Origin: Bacteroides sp.
Lineage (GTDB): Bacteria > Bacteroidota > Bacteroidia > Bacteroidales > Bacteroidaceae
DNA length: 64,000 bases
NCBI GenBank assembly: GCA_015060765.1
Contig: SUXW01000004.1
Coordinates: forward strand, 124,001-188,000
Reading direction: 5' to 3'
Shown: in pieces, positions 36,282-46,062 of the stretch
Numbering within the stretch: the first letter of the stretch is position 1
Layout: every line of letters starts with the position of its first letter
Translations under genes and position numbers: made by a program
The notes under the pieces: generated by a model
What the model was told of the DNA's origin: nothing
Database searches by the model: none
The model's input: only the letters and a program-made list of their open reading frames with translations

Positions 36282-38063
36282 TTAATCTAATTTTAGAACT
36301 GCAAGGAACGCTTTTTGAGGCACTTCAACATTACCGATTTGTTTCATGCGTTTCTTGCCTTTCTTTTGCTTTTCAAGCAACTTCCGTTTTCGGGATACAT
36401 CACCACCATAACATTTGGCTGTTACATCCTTTCGTACTTGTTTGATGGTTTCACGTGCAATAATCTTTGCACCTATTGCTGCTTGGATCGCAATATCAAA
36501 TTGTTGCCGAGGTATCAATTCCTTTAATTTTTCACACATACGACGCCCGAATGTCTCTGCATTATCAACATGTGTCAAAGTAGAAAGAGCATCAACAGGT
36601 TCACCATTCAATAAAATATCCAATTTTATTAATTTAGATGGACGGAATCCGTTCATATGATAATCGAATGAGGCATATCCTTTAGATATACTTTTCAATT
36701 TATCATAAAAGTCAATCACAATCTCCCCTAAAGGTATATCATAAAATATTTCAACCCTATTGCCTGATATATATTCTTGTTTAATCAACTCACCTCTCTT
36801 TCCTAAACATAAAGTCATAATAGGACCGATATAATTAGTTGTTGTTATGACTGATGCTCGGATATACGGCTCTTCAATATGATCAATGGCTGTAATTTCA
36901 GGCATTCCTGAAGGATTATGAACTTCTTTTGCCTCTCCATGTTTGTCGTATACCATGTACGATACATTGGGAACTGTAGTAATAACATTCATATCAAATT
37001 CACGATCCAAACGTTCTTGTACAATTTCCATATGCAAAAGGCCTAAAAAGCCACAACGGAATCCAAATCCTAACGCAACAGATGATTCAGGTGTAAATGT
37101 TAGAGAAGCGTCATTCAATTGTAGTTTCTCCAAAGATGCACGAAGGTTCTCATAATCTTCAGCTTCAATTGGATATACACCGGCAAACACCATTGGTTTT
37201 ACCTCTTCAAAACCTGCGATGGCTTTTTCACAAGGTTGGGCTATATGTGTAATGGTATCACCGACCTTTACTTCTTTAGATGTTTTTATACCTGAAATAA
37301 TATATCCTACATCACCTGTTCTCAATTCATTACGAGGAATCATATCCATTTTCAGAACTCCAATTTCATCTGCATCGTATTCTTTACCAGTATTATAGAA
37401 TTTTACTTTATCACCTTTTCGGATAATACCATTTTCAATTTTAAAATAGGCTATAATACCACGAAAAGAATTGAAAACTGAATCAAAAATTAAAGCTTGT
37501 AATGGAGCATTTTCATCACCTTTTGGATGGGGCACACGTTCAACAACAGCATTCAATATCTCTTCGACTCCTAAACCTGTTTTCCCTGAAGCACGAATAA
37601 TTTCTTCTCTCTTACATCCAAGTAATTCTACAATTTCATCTTCTACCTCTTCAGGCATGGCACTATCCATATCACATTTATTCAAGACTGGAATAATTTC
37701 CAAATCATGTTCTAATGCCATATATAAATTTGATATAGTCTGTGCTTGTACTCCTTGTGATGCATCTACTACTAACAATGCACCTTCGCATGCAGCGATA
37801 GAACGTGATACTTCATATGAAAAGTCAACGTGTCCTGGAGTATCTATCAAGTTCAATACATATTTTTCACCTTGGTATATGTATTCCATTTGGATGGCAT
37901 GACTCTTGATGGTTATACCCCTCTCCTTTTCCAAGTCCATGTCATCCAACATTTGACCTTCAGTAACTTTGATGGTTTGAGTAAATTCCAACAAACGATC
38001 GGCCAAGGTTGATTTACCGTGGTCAATATGTGCGATGATGCAAAAATTACGGATATGTTTCAT
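36282..38063 (-). CDS. lepA: Elongation factor 4 (LepA)
   Basis: 593 residues from the ATG at 38063 ([19 protein letters not shown]); a longer frame crosses the promoter and is rejected. It has the GTPase loop [23 protein letters not shown], and the LepA-specific C-terminus rich in Lys ([16 protein letters not shown]). It is a ribosome-associated GTPase thought to act in translation fidelity and assembly. Confidence 0.97.
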   Translation of the reverse strand: MKHIRNFCIIAHIDHGKSTLADRLLEFTQTIKVTEGQMLDDMDLEKERGITIKSHAIQMEYIYQGEKYVLNLIDTPGHVDFSYEVSRSIAACEGALLVVDASQGVQAQTISNLYMALEHDLEIIPVLNKCDMDSAMPEEVEDEIVELLGCKREEIIRASGKTGLGVEEILNAVVERVPHPKGDENAPLQALIFDSVFNSFRGIIAYFKIENGIIRKGDKVKFYNTGKEYDADEIGVLKMDMIPRNELRTGDVGYIISGIKTSKEVKVGDTITHIAQPCEKAIAGFEEVKPMVFAGVYPIEAEDYENLRASLEKLQLNDASLTFTPESSVALGFGFRCGFLGLLHMEIVQERLDREFDMNVITTVPNVSYMVYDKHGEAKEVHNPSGMPEITAIDHIEEPYIRASVITTTNYIGPIMTLCLGKRGELIKQEYISGNRVEIFYDIPLGEIVIDFYDKLKSISKGYASFDYHMNGFRPSKLIKLDILLNGEPVDALSTLTHVDNAETFGRRMCEKLKELIPRQQFDIAIQAAIGAKIIARETIKQVRKDVTAKCYGGDVSRKRKLLEKQKKGKKRMKQIGNVEVPQKAFLAVLKLD

Positions 38064-38083
38064 TTTATTTATCAATTTAAGCG

Positions 38084-38091
38084 CAAATATA
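38084..38091 (-). promoter_or_regulatory. Promoter -7 box of lepA
   Basis: Reverse strand TATATTTG, 20 bp before the lepA ATG. Confidence 0.6.
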
Positions 38092-38094
38092 CAA

Positions 38095-38139
38095 AAAAAT
38101 GCGTTGGAAAACAGATTAACGAAGTTCCAACGCATTTTT
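38095..38139 (-). terminator. Terminator of the winged-helix gene
   Basis: AAAAATGCGTTGGAA (38095-38109) pairs with TTCCAACGCATTTTT (38125-38139), a 15-bp stem with T tracts on both strands, 21 bp after the stop at 38161. Confidence 0.85.
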
Positions 38140-38160
38140 TATTACGTTTCAATAAATTGC

Positions 38161-38364
38161 TTAAGCCAATTTAACGAAGATTTCACCTTCAATTTCAGAA
38201 ACAATCACTTTGTCTTCTCTCAACAACCAACCCAAACCAAGGAAGAAATCCTTATCAGCTTTCATTTTTGCAACTTTCTTGATTTGTTTCTGAGTTAAAC
38301 CTTCTGTTTCATTCAATGCTACCCAGATTTGTCCGGCCAATACGCCTGCTTTTTCCTTTAACAT
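38161..38364 (-). CDS. Small winged-helix protein (DUF2582 type)
   Basis: 67 residues: KEKAGVLAGQIWVALNE, then GLTQKQIKKVAKM and FFLGLGWLLREDKV, matching the short winged helix-turn-helix DUF2582 family found across Bacteroidetes. It has a helix-turn-helix-like core, but DNA binding has not been shown to my knowledge. It stands alone with its own promoter and strong terminator. Confidence 0.88.
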   Translation of the reverse strand: MLKEKAGVLAGQIWVALNETEGLTQKQIKKVAKMKADKDFFLGLGWLLREDKVIVSEIEGEIFVKLA

Positions 38365-38432
38365 CTTAAAATTTGATTTTAGTTAAAAATAATGTTATTC
38401 GATTAGCGAATCTCAATTGTTTTTATCGAGTG

Positions 38433-38440
38433 CAAAGATA
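38433..38440 (-). promoter_or_regulatory. Promoter -7 box of the winged-helix gene
   Basis: Reverse strand TATCTTTG, 68 bp before the ATG, giving a fairly long leader. Confidence 0.6.
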
Positions 38441-38500
38441 ACACTTTTATGTTATTAAACATATTATCAAGCTCGTAAAGATTATTTTTTTATCTTTTTT

Positions 38501-38965
38501 TTAATTTTTTATCCTATTTTTCATATAATCAGACCAAATTTTAGCTGCTTCTTCGACCATTTTGGCACATGGACGTTTAGAATAATATTGGGAAGTTCGA
38601 GCTTCAGGAGTTGAAACAATCGGTACATTTGAGGATAATCCTAATAAATCCGCACACTTCAATGCACCATTTCGTTTGATAAATTCTTTTGCCAATTGTT
38701 GCACAAGTGCATAATTAGCGGCTTTCCCTTCTCTATCATCTCCTTTTACGGCACCAGTCTCAAAGCCAGCAAGCATAAATAGACCACATGCCGCGCCACA
38801 TGTTTCTCTCATTCTACCAATACCTCCTCCAAATGATGCCGACATTTTTAAAGCTTGTTCTTCAGTAAATCCATATTGATCAGCAAATGCAGCTACTACC
38901 GATTGTGAACAATTATATCCTTCCTTAAATAAAGATACAGCTCTTTCTATTCGTTCTTTATCCAT
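38501..38965 (-). CDS. C_GCAxxG_C_C family protein
   Basis: 154 residues with the defining cysteine pattern: GYNCSQSVVAAF, then ETCGAACGLFMLAG, and further Cys in LKCADLLG and RPCAKMVEEAA. The family is a probable redox or metal protein of unknown role. It lies 5 bp after the dehydrogenase gene, at the end of a minus-strand run from 43809. Confidence 0.92.
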   Translation of the reverse strand: MDKERIERAVSLFKEGYNCSQSVVAAFADQYGFTEEQALKMSASFGGGIGRMRETCGAACGLFMLAGFETGAVKGDDREGKAANYALVQQLAKEFIKRNGALKCADLLGLSSNVPIVSTPEARTSQYYSKRPCAKMVEEAAKIWSDYMKNRIKN

Positions 38966-38970
38966 GATTT

Positions 38971-39927
38971 TTACTTTGCAACATTATTAATAATTTTTCC
39001 TGCTATAAAACTTTTCAGATTATCAACCGCAATATTCATCAATCGGCAACGTGCTTCCTTGGTTGCCCATGCGATATGGGGAGTGATATAACAATTCTTT
39101 GCTGTTAATAATGGATTATCATCTGTTGGAGGTTCCAAGGATAACACATCCAATCCTGCTGCTAAAATAACACCTTTATTTAAAGCATCAGCCAAATCTT
39201 TTTCATTAATCAATGCACCACGTCCCGTATTAATTAATATTGCCGTAGATTTCATCATTTTCAAACGGGATTCACAAACCAATTCTTTCGTATCAGTTGT
39301 TAGCGGACAATGTAAACTCACCACATCACATTGACTGAATATCTCATCCATAGTCATCCGCTGAATACCTTGAGGAAGTAAGAACTGCGGCTTGGAACTG
39401 TACACACAAACTTGCATTCCCATTGCAATAGCAATAGCAGCAGTAGCTTGTCCTGTATTACCATAACCGATCAATCCTATTTTTTTTCCATATAATTCTA
39501 TTAAAGGAGCATCCCAATAACAAAAATCTGAATTTTTCGACCATCTTCCATTTCGATTTTCTCTAGCATAATATCCCACTTGTTGAGTGATGTTCAATAA
39601 ATGAGCAAAAACCATTTGAGCAACAGAACGAGTACTATAAGCAGGAATATTGGTTACAACAATTCCCTTCGCTTTTGCCGCTTTAATATCAACAACATTA
39701 TAACCTGTAGCCAATACACCAATATATTTCAATGTAGTTAATGCTTCCATGTGTTGGGCTGTTATTACGGTCTTGTTAGTAATCAAAACATCCGCATTTG
39801 CACCACGTTCTAAGACCATTTCAATTGGAGTACGATCATATACTGTAAAATCACCCAATTGTTCCATGTCGGTCCATGATAAATCACCTGGATTCAAGCC
39901 ATAACCATCAAGTACTACTATTTTCAT
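38971..39927 (-). CDS. D-2-hydroxyacid dehydrogenase
   Basis: 318 residues. NAD-binding loop GYGNTGQATA (about 152), the signature LINTGRGALINEKDLADAL, the catalytic Arg/Glu region and PHIAWATKEAR with the catalytic His. Closest by feel to glycerate dehydrogenase-type enzymes, but the substrate cannot be read from the sequence. Same operon as rarA (15 bp downstream of it). Confidence 0.93.
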   Translation of the reverse strand: MKIVVLDGYGLNPGDLSWTDMEQLGDFTVYDRTPIEMVLERGANADVLITNKTVITAQHMEALTTLKYIGVLATGYNVVDIKAAKAKGIVVTNIPAYSTRSVAQMVFAHLLNITQQVGYYARENRNGRWSKNSDFCYWDAPLIELYGKKIGLIGYGNTGQATAAIAIAMGMQVCVYSSKPQFLLPQGIQRMTMDEIFSQCDVVSLHCPLTTDTKELVCESRLKMMKSTAILINTGRGALINEKDLADALNKGVILAAGLDVLSLEPPTDDNPLLTAKNCYITPHIAWATKEARCRLMNIAVDNLKSFIAGKIINNVAK

Positions 39928-39942
39928 AATTATTAAACAATT

Positions 39943-41217
39943 CTATTTTTTGAAACGTTCACCCCATAGTTCAATCATCCTATCTTTGATTTTTATTTCT
40001 TGAGCATTGTTTTGAGGATACCAAATTCGATTATTCTTCAATTCATCGGGTAAAAACTGTTGCTCTATAAAATGATTCTCATATGAATGGGCATATTTAT
40101 AATCTTTACCATATCCTAATTGTTTCATAAGTTTGGTAGGAGCATTTCGTAAATGCAAAGGAACCGGTAAATTACCAGTTTGTCCAACTAATTCCAAAGC
40201 ATTGTTTATGCCTTCATATGCAGAATTACTTTTGGGACTAGTTGCCAAATAAACAGTTGCTTCGGCTAATGGTATCCTACCTTCAGGCCATCCAATTTTC
40301 ATGACAGCATCAAATGCGGCATTTGCTAATAATAAAGCATTAGGATTAGCCAGCCCAATATCCTCCGAAGCTGATATTACAAGTCTTCTGGCTATAAAAG
40401 CAGGATCTTCACCTCCTTCAACCATTCGTGCTAACCAATATAAAGCCCCATCCGGATCACTTCCACGAATTGATTTGATAAAAGCAGAAATAATATCGTA
40501 ATGCAGTTCGCCATCCTTATCGTATGCCAAAGGATTTTGTTGCAAACGTTCAACCACCTTTTCATCTGTAATAATTATATCCGAATCACTATCCGCTTCT
40601 ACAACCAATTCCAGAATATTCAACAATTTACGGGCATCTCCTCCAGAGTAGCGTAACATAGCATCCGTTTCCTTCAATTCGATTTTTTTATCCTTCAAAT
40701 ATATATCATTAGAAACAGCATTATGAAGAAGTTCCAACAAATCTTCTTTTTCTAATGATTTCAACACATATAGCTGACATCGTGACAACAAGGGACGAAT
40801 CACTTCGAAAGAGGGATTTTCGGTTGTTGCACCAATCAAAGTTACAACTCCCTTTTCAACAGCACCCAATAAAGAATCTTGTTGAGACTTACTGAATCGA
40901 TGGATTTCATCAATAAACAGGATTGGACTAATCTGATTGAAAAAACGATTATTTCGAGCTTTTTCAATCACATCACGTACATCCTTCACACCGCTTGTTA
41001 CTGCACTTAAAGTGTAAAAAGGAGTATCTAATTTATGAGCAATGATTTGAGCCAATGTTGTTTTACCAACCCCAGGAGGTCCCCATAATATAAAAGAAGA
41101 AATACGTCCCGCATCAATCATTTTACGGAGGATAGCTCCTTCACCCACTAAATGTTTCTGACCAATATAATCATCCAGTTTTTGAGGCCTCATGCGTTCA
41201 GCCAAAGGTTGTGCCAT
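39943..41217 (-). CDS. rarA: Replication-associated recombination protein A
   Basis: 424 residues. AAA+ ATPase with GPPGVGKTTLAQ (about 45-56), FIDEIHRFSKSQQD Walker B, sensor 1 GATTENPSFEV and a C-terminal MgsA/WHIP-like tetramerisation domain (GSDPDGALYWLARM). It acts at stalled replication forks. It lies 12 bp after the DUF5686 gene. Confidence 0.96.
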   Translation of the reverse strand: MAQPLAERMRPQKLDDYIGQKHLVGEGAILRKMIDAGRISSFILWGPPGVGKTTLAQIIAHKLDTPFYTLSAVTSGVKDVRDVIEKARNNRFFNQISPILFIDEIHRFSKSQQDSLLGAVEKGVVTLIGATTENPSFEVIRPLLSRCQLYVLKSLEKEDLLELLHNAVSNDIYLKDKKIELKETDAMLRYSGGDARKLLNILELVVEADSDSDIIITDEKVVERLQQNPLAYDKDGELHYDIISAFIKSIRGSDPDGALYWLARMVEGGEDPAFIARRLVISASEDIGLANPNALLLANAAFDAVMKIGWPEGRIPLAEATVYLATSPKSNSAYEGINNALELVGQTGNLPVPLHLRNAPTKLMKQLGYGKDYKYAHSYENHFIEQQFLPDELKNNRIWYPQNNAQEIKIKDRMIELWGERFKK

Positions 41218-41229
41218 AATTTATATTAT

Positions 41230-43809
41230 TTAAAATGTCATCATAACCATGAAACGGATACCCCATTTGTTTACATCTGGGTGATATTTATAATTTATAC
41301 GACGTACATAGTCTATATGTAAGATTTTAAAAATATTGTGAACTCCGACAAACCATTCCATATATGGCTTATTTTTATCCATCACAAAACTAGTATAATG
41401 TCCGTCGCGCATAGGGAATACAAACAAATCGCCATCATTTGGATGTAAGAATGGATTATTTTTATCTGTTAATTGTCCATACAACATCTTAAAGCCAATA
41501 GCTTCACGCCATTTCAACTTTTTCAACAATGGAATACGATTGAAAATTTTACCATTCATATCCCATGAAATATCCAATGACGCATATCGGTCATTTAGGA
41601 ATTCCATATTGTTTATCAAATTGAATGTTTCACGTTGAAGGATATATGATAAATTGGCTGCTGGCATAATCAACAAAGGAAATGGAACTTTATTCCATTG
41701 AGCCCCACCTTTAACATGAAGGTCGATTTTTCCCCACGAGGAGAACCAGAATCGTTTATAAATACCCAATTCCGTTAAATTATAATTGTAATCTCCACCT
41801 AAAACTCCCTTAAATCCTGATGTATGCGACAAAGTAAATACGGGCGCATCGAAAGATACAGGTATACGTCGTTGTTTGGTATTGATAAATGTTTCTCCTG
41901 GTGCATAACGAAAGGTTAATGATGCTTCCGATGTAGTAATATCAGGAACAATGGTCTTAGCATCATCATTGCGCATATATACAAGTTTACCAGTAGGTTC
42001 ATCATTGGTATTTTTCAACTGAATAGTTGTCTTAAGACCATATTCTGTTTCCAGTTCATATTTTAAAGATATATTACGTACATACATCATTTGATCTACT
42101 GTGGTAGTCTTAAAGGAAGTAAATACATTATCTTTATCAGTTTTCAGGAACTTATCTGTAGGAGCCATTACATCATATAAGAAAGTACCTGTAATCGAGT
42201 TCTTAGGGAATTCACGAGGAAGATATTCTTTTTTGTTGAATGAATATTCCACTTCAGCCATACCTTTAGAACGATGGTCCTTAAATCCATATGCATAATA
42301 ACCTTTAAAAAACAAATGTGGATTAAGATTGGCAGTTGTCTGCGCACTGGCTCTCAATCGTAGTCCGTCAATATAATTACTTGAAATCATAGTATTGATT
42401 GGACCGATATCCACTTTACTCGGATGATCCTTGGTACCTGTTTCCACAAAATTTTCTATAAATGCCTTTAGTACAAAAATCACATATTTAAATCCTGGCA
42501 TTTGCTCCAATCGTTTTACCAACAAATCCATGGAACTTTCAGTTTCTGTTAGAGGTACCTGCCGATACTGATTCCAAAAATCTTCTCCCCTCATCATAGC
42601 ATCCGCTTCTTTAATCTCCTTTCCTTTCCGTTTGAATAATTGTTCAGGAAGTTCATCAAAAGCATAGTCACTATAGCGTGTTGTTCGTCTAATCTGAAAA
42701 CCTTGCATTACTTTCATAACTGTCAGTTCTACAATCATATCATCAGTTTTCAACACCCACTCGCCATTAGGTAATTCTTCGAATTCTTGGATGATGTCCA
42801 TGTTATCTACAAAATTCACACCACTTTTCTTAGGTAAATTCATGGTACACTTCTTTACCCGATAAGTAGAATCAGCCATAATATATAAATGACCCGTAAA
42901 TCCAAAATCTTGTGAGTTATTAGGAACAAACGTCAAATGAAAACATTTGTCACGCTCTACATAAGTCGTATCCATTATGTAATAACGATAAAACGAAATT
43001 GCATCACTTGAAGATATGGGACTAATAAATGGATATTGAAGTAAACGAATATCATTATCATATATATTTACATCTGTAAATATATCTTTCAATAAAGTAG
43101 ACAGCATATCACCTGTAGCGAACAATTCATTCACACCTGTTGAACTGATACCTTTTATAATGGTCTTCTCACTTTTAGGATTCTTTCTATAAATCTGTTG
43201 GGAAGCTGTTTCGTCTACCGAGATGGGTAAAATCAATTTCTTGGTTTCTTCACACAATTCAATCTGATCTTTAAGAAAAGGCATTTTCTTATACACTCCT
43301 TTTTCCAACATTTCAGGAGTAACTTCATTCAAAGACATTGTAATCTTTTGATAACGATCATATTGATAATAATCATTTTCTTCCAATCGTGTTTTCTTCT
43401 TAGCTGCAATCACTTTTTTCATCATTTCAACCGCAGGATTATTCTTTCTAGAATATCTTTCCCTTTTGGGTTTGACTACAACTTCTTGCAACATAATATC
43501 ATCTGGACGAAGTTTTACATTCAGCGTATTAGTTACACCTGGAACTACTTTTATCAATTTAGGCAAATATCCAACAGCCGAAAAAGTCAATTCAGTCAAT
43601 CCATTTCTCGAATCAACAGTAAACTTACCATCAAGATCTGTAATTGCACCTATTCCTGTACCTTTGTAATAAATAGAAATATAGGGTAATGGTTCATTGG
43701 TTATTGAATCGGTTACAACACCTCGAATCTGTTGAGAGTATGCTGAATTGCAACATCCCCCTAATAAGAGAATGAAAAAAAGAATTAATTGGTTATATTT
43801 TATCATCAT
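41230..43809 (-). CDS. DUF5686 protein with carboxypeptidase-like N-domain
   Basis: 859 residues from ATG 43809 (or 858 from 43806). A signal sequence, then a carboxypeptidase-regulatory-like beta domain (GVVTDSITNEPLPYISIYYKG, shown in part) as in TonB-linked Bacteroidetes proteins, and a long DUF5686 region ending in beta-strands with a terminal Phe, as expected for an outer-membrane beta-barrel. The function is unknown. The longer frame to 43869 is rejected because it reads through the promoter. Confidence 0.88.
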   Translation of the reverse strand: MMIKYNQLILFFILLLGGCCNSAYSQQIRGVVTDSITNEPLPYISIYYKGTGIGAITDLDGKFTVDSRNGLTELTFSAVGYLPKLIKVVPGVTNTLNVKLRPDDIMLQEVVVKPKRERYSRKNNPAVEMMKKVIAAKKKTRLEENDYYQYDRYQKITMSLNEVTPEMLEKGVYKKMPFLKDQIELCEETKKLILPISVDETASQQIYRKNPKSEKTIIKGISSTGVNELFATGDMLSTLLKDIFTDVNIYDNDIRLLQYPFISPISSSDAISFYRYYIMDTTYVERDKCFHLTFVPNNSQDFGFTGHLYIMADSTYRVKKCTMNLPKKSGVNFVDNMDIIQEFEELPNGEWVLKTDDMIVELTVMKVMQGFQIRRTTRYSDYAFDELPEQLFKRKGKEIKEADAMMRGEDFWNQYRQVPLTETESSMDLLVKRLEQMPGFKYVIFVLKAFIENFVETGTKDHPSKVDIGPINTMISSNYIDGLRLRASAQTTANLNPHLFFKGYYAYGFKDHRSKGMAEVEYSFNKKEYLPREFPKNSITGTFLYDVMAPTDKFLKTDKDNVFTSFKTTTVDQMMYVRNISLKYELETEYGLKTTIQLKNTNDEPTGKLVYMRNDDAKTIVPDITTSEASLTFRYAPGETFINTKQRRIPVSFDAPVFTLSHTSGFKGVLGGDYNYNLTELGIYKRFWFSSWGKIDLHVKGGAQWNKVPFPLLIMPAANLSYILQRETFNLINNMEFLNDRYASLDISWDMNGKIFNRIPLLKKLKWREAIGFKMLYGQLTDKNNPFLHPNDGDLFVFPMRDGHYTSFVMDKNKPYMEWFVGVHNIFKILHIDYVRRINYKYHPDVNKWGIRFMVMMTF

Positions 43810-43835
43810 CCTTATTTTACCTATAAAATCGATTG

Positions 43836-43843
43836 CAAAGTTA
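43836..43843 (-). promoter_or_regulatory. Promoter -7 box of the DUF5686-rarA operon
   Basis: Reverse strand TAACTTTG, 26 bp before the ATG at 43809. Confidence 0.6.
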
Positions 43844-43954
43844 ACAATTAACCTAAAATAAAGTTGCAAAATTTAGCTAATTATAAACAAATATGTCATT
43901 TGGAACAATTTTAAAGCTAAAATAAACAACAAAAATAGGATAGATTTGTTACAA

Positions 43955-43987
43955 AAAAAGGAATCTTTTCACAAAGACTCCTTTTTA
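43955..43987. terminator. Terminator-like hairpin inside a divergent region
   Basis: AAAAAGGAaTCTTT pairs with AAAGAcTCCTTTTT (one A-C mismatch, 4-nt loop) with T tracts on both strands. It terminates no annotated gene, so it may end a small unannotated transcript. Confidence 0.6.
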
Positions 43988-44274
43988 GTTTTCAATAGGT
44001 ATTAGTTTTTTTAAGGTAAAAAGATTGTTTTCAGGATAACGTTGCAAAGATGCAGGCTTTTTTTAATGTGACCAAATAAAAAAATATGTCATACAACATG
44101 TTTTTTGATAATTCTATCATTTTGTAGCTTTTTAGTGCGAATAACTCATGCATCTTCCCAATTCCATTGACAAAGTTACACAATATTTTGACATATACGA
44201 TATTTACTTCGTAAAAATTACACTTTTTGTTTGATTCATGGTCAAATAATAATGCATATAATAAAAAGAATATG

Positions 44275-44282
44275 TAATTTTG
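44275..44282 (+). promoter_or_regulatory. Promoter -7 box of glnS
   Basis: TAATTTTG, 27 bp before the glnS ATG. Confidence 0.6.
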
Positions 44283-44309
44283 TAGCATTATTGAATAAAT
44301 AGATCATAT

Positions 44310-46049
44310 ATGACAAATTTGAATACTACAGAAACAACAGAAAAAAAGAGCCTGAATTTCATAGAGCAAGCTGTTGAAAACGATTTGAAAGAAGGTAAAA
44401 ATGGGAATAGAATTCAAACCCGTTTTCCACCAGAACCGAATGGTTATTTACATATAGGCCATGCAAAAGCCATTTGTCTAGATTTTGGTATTGCAGCCCG
44501 ATATGGAGGTGTATGCAACTTGCGTTTTGACGATACCAATCCCACCAAAGAAGATATGGAATATGTCGAAGCCATCAAGGAAGACATCCAATGGCTAGGA
44601 TTCCAGTGGGGTAACGAATATTATGCATCCGATTATTTCCAAGAATTATGGGATTTTGCCATCCGTCTTATAAAAGAAGGAAAAGCATATATTGATGAAC
44701 AATCTTCTGATGATATTGCAGCCCAGAAAGGTACTCCTACCCAACCAGGTATTGAAAGTCCATACAGAAACCGTCCTATAGAAGAGAGCCTTGCTCTTTT
44801 CCAACAGATGAACACTGGTGAAATTGAAGAGGGGAAAATGGTTCTGCGTGCCAAGATTGACATGACCAGCCCTAACATGCATTTCCGCGATCCTATCATA
44901 TATCGTGTTGTCAAACATCCTCATCACAGAACAGGCGATACATGGAAAGCTTATCCTATGTATGACTTTGCTCATGGACAAAGTGACTATTTCGAAGGAG
45001 TTACCCATTCATTATGTACGTTAGAATTTGTTCCTCATCGTCCTCTATACGATTTATTTGTTGATTGGGTAAAAGATGGAAAAGATTTGGATGATAACCG
45101 TCCACACCAATATGAGTTCAACAAATTGAATTTGAACTATACATTAATGAGTAAAAGAAATCTGTTGATATTGGTTAAAGAAAAATTAGTGAATGGATGG
45201 GATGACCCCCGTATGCCAACTCTTTGTGGTTTCCGTCGTAGAGGATATTCACCCGAATCAATCCGAAATTTTGTAGATAAAATCGGTTATACAACATACG
45301 ATGCATTAAATGACTTTGCCTTGTTGGAAAGTGCAGTCCGTGAAGATTTGAATGCAAGGTCTACTCGTGTATCAGCAGTCATCAATCCTGTCAAGCTCAT
45401 TATTACCAACTATCCAGAAGGGCAAGTGGAACAAATGGAAGCTATCAATAATCCTGAGGATCCTAATGCAGGTACTCACATGATAGAATTCAGTCGTGAA
45501 CTGTGGATGGAACGTGAAGACTTTATGGAAGATGCACCTAAGAAATATTTCCGTATGACTCCAGGACAAGAAGTTCGTCTAAAAAATGCATATATAGTAA
45601 AATGTACCGGATGCAAAAAAGATGAAAATGGAAACATTACAGAAGTATATGCAGAATACGATCCCGATACCAAGACCGGTATGCCAGGTAGCAGTCGTAA
45701 AGTAAAAGGTACTTTGCATTGGGTTAGTTGCAATCATTGCTTAAAGGCAGAAGTCCGTTTATACGATCGGTTATGGAAAGTTGAAAACCCACGTGATGAA
45801 ATGGCAACAATTCGTGAAACCAAGAATTGTGATGCATTGGAAGCAATGAAAGAAATGATCAATCCTGATTCATTGAAAATATTAAATGAATGTTATGTTG
45901 AAAAATATCTTGCAGACGCCAAACCTCTGGATTATTTGCAATTCCAACGAATCGGATATTTCAACGTTGACAAAGATTCCACACGTGAACATTTGATTTT
46001 CAATCGCACCGTATCATTAAAAGATACATGGAGCAAAATCAATAAGTAA
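44310..46049 (+). CDS. glnS: Glutaminyl-tRNA synthetase
   Basis: 579 residues. Class I synthetase with PPEPNGYLHIGHAKAI (HIGH motif, about 41-56), the KMSKS-equivalent LMSKRNL (about 280), and a C-terminal beta-barrel anticodon domain. GlnS-type C-terminal features (PGQEVRLKNAYIVKC) separate it from GltX. It charges tRNA-Gln directly. Confidence 0.96.
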   Translation: MTNLNTTETTEKKSLNFIEQAVENDLKEGKNGNRIQTRFPPEPNGYLHIGHAKAICLDFGIAARYGGVCNLRFDDTNPTKEDMEYVEAIKEDIQWLGFQWGNEYYASDYFQELWDFAIRLIKEGKAYIDEQSSDDIAAQKGTPTQPGIESPYRNRPIEESLALFQQMNTGEIEEGKMVLRAKIDMTSPNMHFRDPIIYRVVKHPHHRTGDTWKAYPMYDFAHGQSDYFEGVTHSLCTLEFVPHRPLYDLFVDWVKDGKDLDDNRPHQYEFNKLNLNYTLMSKRNLLILVKEKLVNGWDDPRMPTLCGFRRRGYSPESIRNFVDKIGYTTYDALNDFALLESAVREDLNARSTRVSAVINPVKLIITNYPEGQVEQMEAINNPEDPNAGTHMIEFSRELWMEREDFMEDAPKKYFRMTPGQEVRLKNAYIVKCTGCKKDENGNITEVYAEYDPDTKTGMPGSSRKVKGTLHWVSCNHCLKAEVRLYDRLWKVENPRDEMATIRETKNCDALEAMKEMINPDSLKILNECYVEKYLADAKPLDYLQFQRIGYFNVDKDSTREHLIFNRTVSLKDTWSKINK

Positions 46050-46062
46050 ATCTGCAACAATA

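Larger units (their letters stand above)
43810..44309. other. 500-bp gene-free divergent region
   Basis: Very AT-rich. It holds the DUF5686 promoter box (43836-43843), a terminator-like hairpin (43955-43987), a minus-strand TAACTTTG box (44171-44178) and the glnS promoter box (44275-44282). A minus-strand open frame at 44031-44288 has no family match and its composition follows the AT-rich background, so it is not called as a gene. Confidence 0.6.

Noticed and set aside
38064-38135. Longer LepA start
   Set aside because: The added segment spans the promoter box and terminator hairpin of the neighbouring gene, and LepA proteins start at MKHIRNF-like sequences.
44031-44288. 85-codon minus-strand open frame between the DUF5686 gene and glnS
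   Set aside because: It lies in very AT-rich intergenic DNA, has no recognisable family, and its composition follows the background. It may at most be part of a non-coding transcript.
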